Assembly: GCF_005886805.2 (NCBI RefSeq)
Contig: NZ_CP045430.1
Coordinates: 930,001 to 994,000, forward strand
Reading direction: 5' to 3'
Source: Pseudoalteromonas rubra
Lineage (GTDB): Bacteria > Pseudomonadota > Gammaproteobacteria > Enterobacterales > Alteromonadaceae
DNA: 64,000 bases
Both the position numbers and the translations under genes were made by a program. Of this stretch, positions 39,901 through 49,900 are shown one piece after another. How positions within the stretch are numbered: position 1 is the first letter of the stretch; each line of letters opens with the position of its first letter. The notes under the pieces are model-generated. The model saw only the letters and a program-made list of their open reading frames with translations. It searched no databases and was not told the origin of the DNA.

Positions 39901-42900
39901 CGGGCAAACTGTACTTTGAGATCGTCCCCACTCAGTGCCAGCTCAGTCACAGGTAATGTCGCTTCACGTAGCACCACCTGCATCGCCTGATCCCGGCCTC
40001 GCCAGAACACTGCGGTACGCAGCACATCATGACGCTGCACTAACCAATTTAGCTGCGCCACAAACCCGGCCAGCTTGTCTGCTGAGGCAAACTCAAAACT
40101 AGCAGTGGTGACATACGGGTCATGCTCCGGATTTAGAGTATGTACAAACAGCACCCCTTCCTGAAGCGGTGCTAATGGATAGATATCCTGAATATTGCGC
40201 ATCCCGCCAGGCACAGCCGCTGCAATGACCTCTATTTCAGGTTGTTCCAGCGTTACCAGCGTCAGCATCTCAGGTGTGATGGCCTCACAGTGCGCCGGGA
40301 TGCGATTGTCAGGGATGGCAAACGCGTCATCAGCCTCATCAATAACGGCGGCCATCGCGGCCAGGTCTTTAGCCTGGAATAGCTGTTGCGCGCTGCTATT
40401 AAGATTGTGCTGCTGGAGTTTGGCCAGCAGTTGCATAATCAACAGTGAATGCCCACCCAGCTCAAAGAAATTGGCGGTGGCACTGATCTGATCTTGCTCC
40501 AGCCCCAATAACTCGGCCCATAAGCCTGCCAGCAAGCAGGCCAGCTCTGTTTCTGGCGCAACGTATTGGGCGCTGCTTTGTTGCAGTGCGCCGGGCGCGG
40601 GCAGGGCTTTTTTATCAATTTTGCCGTTTGGCGTCAGTGGCCACTGTGGCATCACCACAAACAAGCCTGGCACCATATGGGCTGGCAGTTGTTGCCCCAG
40701 GCGCGTTTTAATATCGGCTATCCAGCTTGCCTGTTGCGCCTCATCCAGTGCTGTCTCACATGTGAGACAGGGCTGCACATAAGCCACCAGTTGCTGCTGA
40801 CCATCAACCAGCGTGCGCGCCAGAACCTGTGACAATGCTATGTCTTCAAGCTGATTGAGACGATGCTCAATCTCACCCAACTCAATGCGGAAACCGCGGA
40901 TCTTCACCTGATCATCGCTGCGACCAATAAACTCAAGTCGCCCGTCCTGGCGATAACGCACTAAGTCACCTGTGCGATACAAGCGTGGGCTGTTATCGTG
41001 CTCACCTGCCTGGTAATAAGGATTGGCGATGAAGCGCTCCTCGGTCAGATCGGGTCGGTTCAGATAACCCCGCGCGACACCTGCACCACCCAGATAAAGC
41101 TCTCCGACACACCCAACAGGTAGCCGCTCCATCGCGCTGCCTAACACATAGGCCTGGCTGTTCGCTATCACGTGACCAATGTCGGGCACGGACGCTAATT
41201 GCCCGGTGAAACGCGCACAGGTTGAATACGTGGTGTCTTCCGATGGGCCATACAGGTTGCATACTTCTGCATCTGGCAAAGCCGCGAAGATCTGATTCAC
41301 CTGCTGAGCGGTTAACGGCTCTCCGGCCAGGTTGACGGTCGTCAGGCTATCGGGCAATGCACCGACATCCAATAGCGCCTTCATCGCAGATGGCACTGTG
41401 TTAATTAAACTGATGTCCAGCGGCTCATCCGCCAGCGTCAGGGCATTTTTAACCACCACAACTTCAAAACCAAAGCTCAGCGGTAAGAAGATTTCATAGA
41501 CCGACAAGTCAAAGTTCAGCGAGGTCGAAGCCAGTACCCGGCGCAGCGCCGCATCGTCAAAAGCGGCCCGGGCCCAGTACAGCATGGCTACCGTGTTTTG
41601 GTGTTCAATCATCACCCCTTTGGGTTTACCGGTAGAGCCAGAGGTATAAATCAAGTAAGCCAGATGTTGCGCTGTCACACCGCTTTCATTGCGGCCAATG
41701 TCCGCCGTGGAATAATGAGTGAAAGCACTCCCTTGGGCAACCAAATCGTCCAGCATCACCGCTTGTGCACCCGGCAGCGCCACCGTGTTAGTCAGACTTT
41801 GCTGGGTCAGGACGACGCTCAGGCTGGCATCTTCAATCAGATAAGCCAGTCGCTCTGACGGATACGCCGGGTCAAGCGGCACGTAGGCACCACCCGCCTT
41901 AAGAATCGCAAGCATCGCGACGACCATGTCTACGCCACGCTCCAGACACACGCCCACCGGGCAATCTGGACTGATATGATGTTCAAATCTCAGGTAATGC
42001 GCCAACTGGTTTGCCCGGGCATTGAGTTCGCCATAGCTCAGCGACGCCGCGCCATGTTGTACGGCGCGGCGTTCTGGGTTTTGCGCTGCCTGAGCCTCAA
42101 ACAGCTCATGAATACAGAGCTCGTGCGGATAATCAATGGCGTTATTATTAAACTGACTGAGCTGCTCAATCTCCGGCTCAGTCAACATGGTAATAGCCGC
42201 AATATTGGCTGCCCTGTCGGTATCCATTTCCGCCAGGAATATCAGCGTGTTATCCAAGTGCTTTGCCAGGGTTTCGATACGTTCACGAGTAAACAGGGTC
42301 ACGTCATACGTCCACTCAATGACACCGCCCTCGTCACTCATTGAGGCATTAATATCCAGATCAAACTTGGTTGTCGCACCACTGCCAGCCATGGGAGTGA
42401 TGGATAACCCTGCCAGCTCTGTAGTGTCGGAATGCGGTTCACTCACACCATAGTCTGAATTGGTGGTCAGCATTATCTGAAACAGTGGACTGTGCGCGGT
42501 ACTACGAGGGACTTTCAATACCTCAACCAGTTTTTCGAACGGCAGATCCTGATGCGACTGAGCATCTAAATGCACTTGTCTCAATTGCGTCAGGTAGTCC
42601 GTTAGTGGCTGGTCCTGTGTGTCCACTCTCAGGATTAGGGTATTGACAAAAAAGCCGATCAGAGACTCCAGTTCAACCTGACGGCGGTTGGCCACCGGTG
42701 TGCCTATCACAATATCATGGTGATTACTGTTACGGGACAACACCAGCGCCAGCGCACCATGGATCAGCATAAACGGAGTCAATTCATAACGCCGGGCAAG
42801 CGCTGACAGCTTTTGACACAATTCAGCACTGAGCGGCTGTGACACCACTTCTCCCTGGTAAGCTTTGACGTCTGGCCTTGGAAAATCGAGTGGCAAAGCA

Positions 42901-43727
42901 TGCACCCGGGGCAACTGAGCCAGTTGCTGTTGCCAATAATTGAGCTGAGTTTGCAGCACCTCCCCCTGGAGCCAGTCGCGCTGCCATTGAGCATAATCGG
43001 CGTACTGAATCGTTAATTCGGGAAGTGGATTTGGCTGACCATAGCCATAAGCATGGTAAAGCGCGAAGAATTCCCGGATCAGTATGTCCATGGACCAGCC
43101 ATCGGTGGCGATATGGTGCATGTTGATAAACAACACCCCGGCATCATCCGCACTCAAAGCTAAAAAGCGCACCCGCAGCATAAAGTCCTGCGCCAGATCA
43201 AATGGCTGCCCTGCCGCATCATTAATAAACTGCTCAATCCCTGCCGCGTCATCTTGTACAGTCAGGGCCTCTTGCGTCACACAAAAATCTTGCGGGTCGA
43301 GCAATGACTGCTGCACGCCCAGATCAGACTGACGAAACACCGCTCTGAGTACGTCATGACGAGTCACTATGTCGCGGAACACACGCTCAATCAGCGCAAC
43401 GTCAATCTGACCTGTGAGTCTGAACACCATCGGCATGTGGTATTCGCTGGAGCCGCCCTGGATTTGATCCAGCGTATACAGACGCTGCTGTGCAAACGAC
43501 AGCGGATAACTGCTGAGATCTTCACGACGCGCCACCGGACTCACAACAGAAGCTTCAGTATACTGAGCGAGTGCTTCAATAATGGCACTTTTATGTTGTT
43601 TGATCTGCTTTGCGATATCGACCGTGATGGCCCCTTTTTTGGCTTTGGACTTTAATGCCCCATCCTGTAAGAATAACCGGATCCCCGCCTGCTCGAGCTC
43701 AACGAGTAGCTGTTTGATATTTTCCAT
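36981..43727 (-). CDS. NRPS B, two modules (predicted Ala - Val)
   Basis: A 2248-residue protein. Order: TubC docking domain 1-55 (MENIKQLLVELEQAGIRLFL); C (LCL, HHIATDGWS ~209); A1 (YTSGSTGKPKG ~696); T1 (GGHSL ~1092); dual E/C (YPLAPLQEGV ~1187, HHLITDH ~1316); A2 (~1786); T2 (~2189). Codes: A1 DLYNNALTYK (Ala-type), A2 DALWLGGTFK (Val-type). The E/C domain predicts D-Ala. The acidic tail NDEFEDFEL is a candidate docking peptide for C. A1 carries a PCLTCET insertion encoded by a 20-bp perfect DNA palindrome (40751-40770). There is no thioesterase. It lies 202 nt downstream of A with hairpins in the gap and has no clear Shine-Dalgarno, so its expression may differ from that of A. Confidence 0.96.
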   Translation of the reverse strand: MENIKQLLVELEQAGIRLFLQDGALKSKAKKGAITVDIAKQIKQHKSAIIEALAQYTEASVVSPVARREDLSSYPLSFAQQRLYTLDQIQGGSSEYHMPMVFRLTGQIDVALIERVFRDIVTRHDVLRAVFRQSDLGVQQSLLDPQDFCVTQEALTVQDDAAGIEQFINDAAGQPFDLAQDFMLRVRFLALSADDAGVLFINMHHIATDGWSMDILIREFFALYHAYGYGQPNPLPELTIQYADYAQWQRDWLQGEVLQTQLNYWQQQLAQLPRVHALPLDFPRPDVKAYQGEVVSQPLSAELCQKLSALARRYELTPFMLIHGALALVLSRNSNHHDIVIGTPVANRRQVELESLIGFFVNTLILRVDTQDQPLTDYLTQLRQVHLDAQSHQDLPFEKLVEVLKVPRSTAHSPLFQIMLTTNSDYGVSEPHSDTTELAGLSITPMAGSGATTKFDLDINASMSDEGGVIEWTYDVTLFTRERIETLAKHLDNTLIFLAEMDTDRAANIAAITMLTEPEIEQLSQFNNNAIDYPHELCIHELFEAQAAQNPERRAVQHGAASLSYGELNARANQLAHYLRFEHHISPDCPVGVCLERGVDMVVAMLAILKAGGAYVPLDPAYPSERLAYLIEDASLSVVLTQQSLTNTVALPGAQAVMLDDLVAQGSAFTHYSTADIGRNESGVTAQHLAYLIYTSGSTGKPKGVMIEHQNTVAMLYWARAAFDDAALRRVLASTSLNFDLSVYEIFLPLSFGFEVVVVKNALTLADEPLDISLINTVPSAMKALLDVGALPDSLTTVNLAGEPLTAQQVNQIFAALPDAEVCNLYGPSEDTTYSTCARFTGQLASVPDIGHVIANSQAYVLGSAMERLPVGCVGELYLGGAGVARGYLNRPDLTEERFIANPYYQAGEHDNSPRLYRTGDLVRYRQDGRLEFIGRSDDQVKIRGFRIELGEIEHRLNQLEDIALSQVLARTLVDGQQQLVAYVQPCLTCETALDEAQQASWIADIKTRLGQQLPAHMVPGLFVVMPQWPLTPNGKIDKKALPAPGALQQSSAQYVAPETELACLLAGLWAELLGLEQDQISATANFFELGGHSLLIMQLLAKLQQHNLNSSAQQLFQAKDLAAMAAVIDEADDAFAIPDNRIPAHCEAITPEMLTLVTLEQPEIEVIAAAVPGGMRNIQDIYPLAPLQEGVLFVHTLNPEHDPYVTTASFEFASADKLAGFVAQLNWLVQRHDVLRTAVFWRGRDQAMQVVLREATLPVTELALSGDDLKVQFARYVASGPHGFDLESAPLIQLVTSPQDEQGRTFAMLKFHHLITDHVSLEILMNELEADDVQTLPAPLPYREFIARSMAQSALLDTAEFFTELLGDIDTPTLPFELAQVAGDGNAVVEYTQSLSAAQSELIRTLSKRHQCSPAAVFHLAWAQVLSACCGRDEVVFGTVMSGRMNGMAGIERMMGMLINTLPIRVSLGHQAAHVALKQVNDALRALLPYEQVSLAEAQSYSGIDGNTPLFSAILNYRHSATHAAPEQAQEQADPGIALLSTRERTNYPFDLSVNDLGEGDSFSLDYQIEQSVPATRIAALMETALSALLMALDEHSEQAVATLAVLSKPELTMLDSWQSHDADYPRSACIHDVFELHAKATPDSIAVQLDNETLSYAQLNAKANQLARYLREAHQVSAGTLVGLCIGRSVDMLVASLAILKAGGAYVPLDPNYPQSRLAYMLEDTQLTVILTEQAQQQTLAFSPLSKIVLDDAHGAWSTLSDEDLPRAVGLTPQSLAYVIYTSGSTGTPKGVMTPHRAVNRLVHAPNFMTLNTDTVFLQSANIAFDAATLEIWGPLLNGGRCVLYPDSLITLEGLNSVLSTQGITALWLTSGLFTEWSKICGELDTDRLALQSVLAGGDVLNPQAVSAVQQALPEVTVINGYGPTENTTFTCCYPVPRDSDIRAGVPIGQGVQGDKLLILTPQGRRVPQGVVGELCVGGDGLALGYLNQPALSKERFIHNPYANETGQPELLYRTGDLVRCNDDGLITYAGRLDDQIKIRGFRVELGEIERQLEALDDVTQSLVTIRARSEGDKQLVAYIELNAGCEQADSRTHTQALATALAAQLPAYMIPAAFVLVQEWPLTRNGKIDRQALPEPDFSLMQADYVAPANELEDQLVAIWSELLNLPPEQISTGANFFELGGHSLLVMKLLQQLNQRLEIELQIADLYRCENIQQIAGFIGSVQAIHNQAEPQCEDNDEFEDFEL
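40751..40770. repeat. Perfect 20-bp palindrome inside NRPS B A1 coding PCLTCET
   Basis: Half-site CTGTCTCACA plus exact reverse complement, in frame after LVAYVQP in the Ala-type A domain of NRPS B. Equivalent position to the copy in NRPS D A4. Confidence 0.85.
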
Positions 43728-43843
43728 AATGGCTGACTAACTCATATCTGTGTTTAACTGCAAAAGCGCTGTGCCCGTATCGGAGGAACCACTCAGATAC
43801 CTGAATCGCGCCCATACACCGGCTTAGCCTCTACGACTTAAAA

Positions 43844-43865
43844 CCAGCCTGATTGATCAGACTGG
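43844..43865 (-). terminator. Candidate intrinsic terminator/attenuator between NRPS A and NRPS B
   Basis: On the minus strand the RNA can fold CCAGUCUGA-UCAA-UCAGGCUGG, a 9-bp stem (one G-U pair) with a tetraloop, followed at once by UUUU. It lies about 65 nt after the stop of A and about 115 nt before the start of B. Four U residues make it weak; partial read-through into B is likely. Confidence 0.5.
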
Positions 43866-43903
43866 CAGATTGTTTATTTTATGTATTAACGTGTGCTTGA
43901 ATC

Positions 43904-43920
43904 TCAGGCCTGTGGCCTGA
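43904..43920 (-). other. Short stem-loop immediately after the NRPS A stop codon
   Basis: Perfect 7-bp stem TCAGGCC / GGCCTGA with a 3-nt loop, 9 nt beyond the TAA of NRPS A, no T-run. With the hairpin at 43844-43865 it gives two adjacent structures in the 202-nt A-B gap. Confidence 0.45.
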
Positions 43921-43929
43921 CTAACCTTA

Positions 43930-46900
43930 TTACCAGTCCATTTCCTCCAGCTCAGCATCATCCTCTGCCAACGGGTCACTTTGGCGGCTGAGCAGGTAAT
44001 CTATGTGCAATGCCTGCTCTTTAAGCTGCGGCTGTGCAAACAGTTCTTTAATAGAAAACTCAACAGCGAAGCGGTGACGGATCTGGGTTTCCAGTCGGGT
44101 CACTAAAATGGAGTTACCACCTTGCTCAAAAAATCGTGCATGGCTGCTTATCTCACTAGCTTCTATGCCTAACAGGGCTGACCAGACTTCTGCCAGCGCC
44201 TGTTCGGTGGCCGTTTCAGGTGCAACATAAGGCTGCTCGCTGTCTGCGCCAGACACGTCTGGCAACGCTTTTTTATCTATTTTTCCATTCGGGGTGAGTG
44301 GCCACTGAGCAATCACCACAAAACGGCTCGGCACCATATATTCCGGCAACTGAGCATGTAAATGCTGCTCAACTTCCTGTATCACGGAAGTCTGGTCCTG
44401 CGCTTCATCGCGCGGTTGAATATACGCGATGAGCATATCCGTGCCATTACTGGCCTGCTTCACCAAAACCACGGCAGAATCCAGCACGGCACAGCGATTG
44501 AGCTGGGCCTCCACTTCGCTCAGCTCAATACGGAAACCGCGAATTTTGACCTGCGCATCGAGGCGACCGACAAACTCAATGCTGCCATCGGGCAATATTT
44601 TGGCCAAATCGCCCGTTTTGTACAAACGGGTACTGTCACGGTGAGCCGGATAATAATAAAACGGGTTTTCAACAAACTTCTCGGCACTCAGCTCAGGGCG
44701 CTGATGATAACCACGTGCCAGCCCGTCACCACCAATATGTAGCTCACCAATTACACCCGGAGGCACCAGCGCCATATGGTTATCCAGAACATACAGGCTC
44801 ACATTGTTCAGTGGTTTACCTATGGTGATCGGTGTGCCCGGGTACAGGCGCTGATATGACGCACATACCGACGCTTCCGTTGGGCCATAGGCATTAAAGA
44901 AAGGATAATGTGCCGACCATTGATTGACCAGCTCCGGTTCACAGGCTTCACCTGCCACAATTAATGCCTGCAATGACAGCGAGGTGTCGAGTGGCATCAT
45001 GGCCAAAAATGCCGGAGGTAAAGTCACATGGCTGATCTGCTGTTGCGCAAGCAGTGCAGTAATGTCGTCAGGCGAGCGTCTTTGTTCGCTGCTGGCTATG
45101 ATCAGCGTAGCCCCATTGAGCAGTGCCATGGCATATTCCCAGGTGCCCGCATCAAAGCTCATTGATGCGAAATGCAGTACCCTGCTGCGCGGAGTAATGG
45201 CAAAAGCACGGCGTTGGTTATCCGCCAGATTGACTATCCCCTGATGCTCAAGTAACACCCCTTTTGGCTGACCCGTCGAGCCTGAGGTATAAATCTCGTA
45301 GGCCAGGCTGGTGGGCAGCAGTCCCAGCGCGCTATGATCCAGATTTTCTTCGCTATAATGGCTGAACGGCCCCAAACAGGTATCATCGAGCAAGCCATCC
45401 AACGGAATTAGCGCGTAATCGGAGAGGGCAACTGCATCACTGATAGCCTGACTGCTAATGATGGTCCTGATCCCCGCGTCTTCGAGCATATAACTTAATC
45501 GTGCCGGTGGATAAGCCGGGTCCAGTGGCACATAAGCGCCACCCGCTTTAAGCACGGCCAGAGTGGCGATGATCATTTCCAGTGAGCGGTCCAGGGCAAC
45601 CCCAATCAATGTATCCGATGTGATAGCACCTTGCTCACGCAGGTAATGTGCAAGCTGATTGGCCTTGCTATTGAGCTGCGCATAACTCAGCTGCTGATCG
45701 GCATAGACAAGTGCAATATGATCCGGGTTGCGCTCAACCTGCAGCTCAAAGGCCTGATGAATACATAAGGTCCGGTCATACTCATGATAGTTATCATTGA
45801 GAGCATTAATCAGATACTGGCTTTGTTCGTTCGCCAGCACACTCAGCTGCCCGGGCGGGTTGTTCAGACTGTGGGTCATCTCAGTTTGTACCAGACGCTC
45901 CAGCAACAACATCAGGTGCTCACTCAGGTGCGTGATATGGGTCTGTGAAAATAATGAAGTGTCATAAATCCAGTTAACCTGAAGTGCCGTTTCACCCAGT
46001 GAAAACTCCACTTCGAGGTCGAATTTTGCCACACATCCGGCCTGCATCAGTGGCGTGAGCGTCAACCCGTCGAGCGTACTTTGCTCAGACCCGGGCTGTG
46101 TTTGCGCGCTATTGAAAGACGTCATGATCTGACACAGCGGTGCATGGGCATCGCCCCGCGGGATCTGTAATGCGTCTACCAGCTGCTCAAACGGCAGGTC
46201 CTGATGACTTTGCGCGTCCAGATGCACATCTCTGACATGTTGCAGATACGCATCCAGCGATGGCTGCTCTGTGTTCACCCGCAGTGCAAGAATATTGACA
46301 AAGAAACCAATCAGCGGCTCCACTTCGGCCTGAAGTCGGTTTGCCACTGGCGTGCCTATCACCACATCCATGCTGTTACTGTAACGGCTGATGGTCAGTG
46401 CCAGCACCGCATGCAACAACATAAATGGTGTCATCTGGTAATGTGCAGCCATATCGCTTAGCTGAGCAGCCAGTTGTGCAGAAGCTTTACCCGACACCAT
46501 TGCGCCTTCATAGCTTTTTTCAGCAGGCCTTGGATAATCCAGTGGAATACCATGTACACCCGGTGCATCGCTCAGTTGAGTTTGCCAGTAGTCGAGTTGT
46601 TGTTGCAGCACATCTCCTTGTAACCAGTTGCGTTGCCATTGAGCAAAATCGGCATACTGGATACTGAGCGGCGCTAACGGGTTATCACACCCATTTTGAT
46701 ATGCTGTATATAAAGAGAAAAATTCTCTGCTGAACAAGTTTAGCGACCAACCGTCTGAAGCGATATGATGCATATTGAGCAGCAATACGCCACGAGATGG
46801 ATTCAAACTGATGAAGCTGGCACGCAACATTAGATCAGTGGCCAGATCAAATGGCGCGTGGGCATCTTCGGCCAGCAGTTGATCGAGCTGTTGTTGCGCA

Positions 46901-49900
46901 TCAGTCCCGGCCAGGTGGTGTAGCTCAATGTGGCGTATAATCACAGGCTGAGGCGTTAGGATAACCTGCACGGGTCCAGCCTGCCCTTCCTGATAAACCG
47001 TACGCAGCACTTCGTGCCGTGCCACTATGGTGCTTAGTGCTTGTTGCGCAAGCGCAAGGTTAAACGAACCTTCAATCTCAAATGCCATCGGCATATTGTA
47101 TTGGGCAGAGCTGCCCTGGAACTGATCGATAAACCACAGTCGCTGCTGAGCGTAAGATAACTCAAAGCTGTCCGTATCGCGTGGCAATGCTTCAATCACA
47201 GGTCGTGATACTTTACTGCTTTGCTCGATCAGTGTAGCCAAATCTGCCAAAGTACTTGCTGAGAAAACCTGTTTGACGGCAATTTCAACCTCAAACTCAC
47301 TACGGATCAAAGACACCAAGCGTACCGATAACAACGAATGACCACCGAGCGCAAAGAAGTCCGCTTCACGAGTTAACTGCTCAGCCTCACACGAAAGTAG
47401 GGGCGCCCAAATCTCGGCCAGAGTCTGCTCTGTCTTCGTTTGGGGCGCTTGTCCCTTACTCAGAGCCTGATCCGTTTTAATCGCAGGCAAGGCACGTCGG
47501 TCGATTTTACCATTGGCAGTGAGTGGCCATTGCTCAACTAAGACGATAGCAGATGGCACCATATAAGCAGGCAAAACAGACCTGAGCGCAGTCAACAGTG
47601 TCGTAATCAAGTGTTGCTGCGCATCGCTTGTCTCACACGTGATACAAGGGCGTACATAGGCAACGAGTTGCTTGCTCGCAGCCTCGCCGATTGCCAGTAC
47701 CAGTGCAGACTCAACCTCTTCAAAAGATTCCAGAACGGCGCTTATCTCACCAGGTTCGATACGGAATCCACGGATTTTTATTTGTTCATCGCTTCGGCCC
47801 AGGTATTGTAAATCACCTTGTGGTGTCAGGCGGACCAAATCGCCGGTTTTATAAAGGCGCGATAAATTAGCTGGCAACATCTGAACATTAGTCGCATCAA
47901 TGAAACGCTCATCAGTCAGCTCAGCATTGTTGTAGTAGCCCACTGCGACACCTGGCCCCGCAACATATAGCTCGCCCACACAGCCTGTTGGTACCGGGAC
48001 TAAGTCCGCGTCTAAAATCAAACACTGGGTATTAGCAATCGCCCGCCCAATGCTGGCTTCTTCCTGATCAAATTGTGTGACGTGACAGGTTGTAGCAACA
48101 TGGGTTTCAGTCGGACCATAATGGTTGTAGAGGTCACAAGACGGATGTTGTGCCATAAACTGACGAATGCTGGGGGTAAGTTTCAACACATCTCCGGCAA
48201 CAAACACCTGTCTGAGTCCAGTCAGGTCAATGACAGGGGTTTGATTTGCCTGCTCAGCCAGTAAATCAAAGACCGCAGGTGGCACAAACAATCGCTCTAT
48301 TCCTTGCGCAGCAACCAGGCTGGCAAGATCCTGTAACTGGTCTTTCTGCTGCTGTGACATCAACACCAGACAAGCCCCCGTACTCCAGCTGGTGGCCAGC
48401 TCCTGAGCCGACACATCGAAAGTCAGCGGAGTAAATTGCAAAGTACGATAGGGCTGCGTGATACCGTCAATTTCAGCCTGGTGAGCACTCAGATTCACCA
48501 AAGTGCTATGGCGTTGGTTGACGCCTTTTGGCCGACCAGTTGAGCCGGAAGTATAGAGAATATAGGCACTGTGATCGCCGTCAATGTCCGGCAGGCTATG
48601 CGCTTGTGCTGCTGGCTGCCATAAAGCTGGATTGTCCAATCGTACACAAGGTAATCCGGCAAACGTGTCTTGTGTCTGCGATAAAACCAACGAGAGTGAC
48701 AGCTCGCTGACAATGTAGTTTAGTCGTTCTTCTGGGGCTTCGGGGTCAAGGGGCACATAGGTTGCACCCGCTTTGAGCAGAGCAGCAACCGCGCACACAG
48801 TGGCAATGCTGCGCTGTGCCACAATGGCAACAGGCTGGCCCACAGTGACACCATGCTCCGTCACTAAGCGCATCGCCAGTGCATCAGCACGGGCATTCAG
48901 TTCTGCGTACGTCAGCTCAGTTGCGTGATCCTGCAACGCAATGGCGTTCGGGTTATGTCGGGCCTGATATTCCAGCAACTGATGCACGGCTTGGCATTCA
49001 GAAGATAGCTGTGCGCCCTTCGTTAACGCCAGCGCTTGCTGCTGTTCTTGCTCACTCACCATAGAGAGAGCACTCAGGTTGGTCGACCAGCATTCTGTGT
49101 GAGCCAGCTCGGCCATCGCACCCAACACGTTACCCAGGTGCCGATCTAACTGACTGATGTGTGCTCGTTCAAACAAAGTGACGTCGTAGGTCCAGCCAAC
49201 TGATACACCCTCCTCATTCAGCGACATATGAATGTCTAAATCAAATTTGGTGGTCAGGCTAACCTCTTGCATCGCCTGCAATGACGCCTCACCCAGCTGG
49301 ACATGTTCCGCTTGCTCAGCAGCTGCACTAAATTGATTGTCTGTCGTCAGCAAAATCTGAAATAACGGGCTATAGGCGTTATTGCGTGGTACGTTTAATA
49401 CTTCGACCAGCTGCTCAAATGGCACATCCTGATTGCTCTGCGCAGCCAGGTGTACCGCTCTGACGTGTGCCAGGTAATCGCGTAAGGTGTCATGGGCTGT
49501 GCTGACCCTCAGCACCAGGGTATTGACGAAAAAGCCGATCAATGGTGCCAGAGATGGATCCTGACGGTTAGCCACCGGGCTACCAATAACAATGTCTTTG
49601 CTATTGCTATGGCGACTCAGTACCAGCGCCAGTGCCGCATGTAGCAGCATAAACGGCGTCAGTTGCAGTTCCCTGGCCAATGTCAGCAACCTGGTCGCCA
49701 CCTTACTACTCAGTTGCGCCGTGACCAACTCACCCCGGTATTGCTTTTCAGCAGGCCGGCTGGCATCCAAAGGCAACTGATGGAGTGCCGGCACTTGTTG
49801 CAGCTGTTGCTGCCAGTACTCTAACTGCTTCTTAAGCCCTGCTTGTGCAAAACTGTGTTGCTGCCAATGTGCAAAATCACTGTACTGAATGGCAAGCGGG

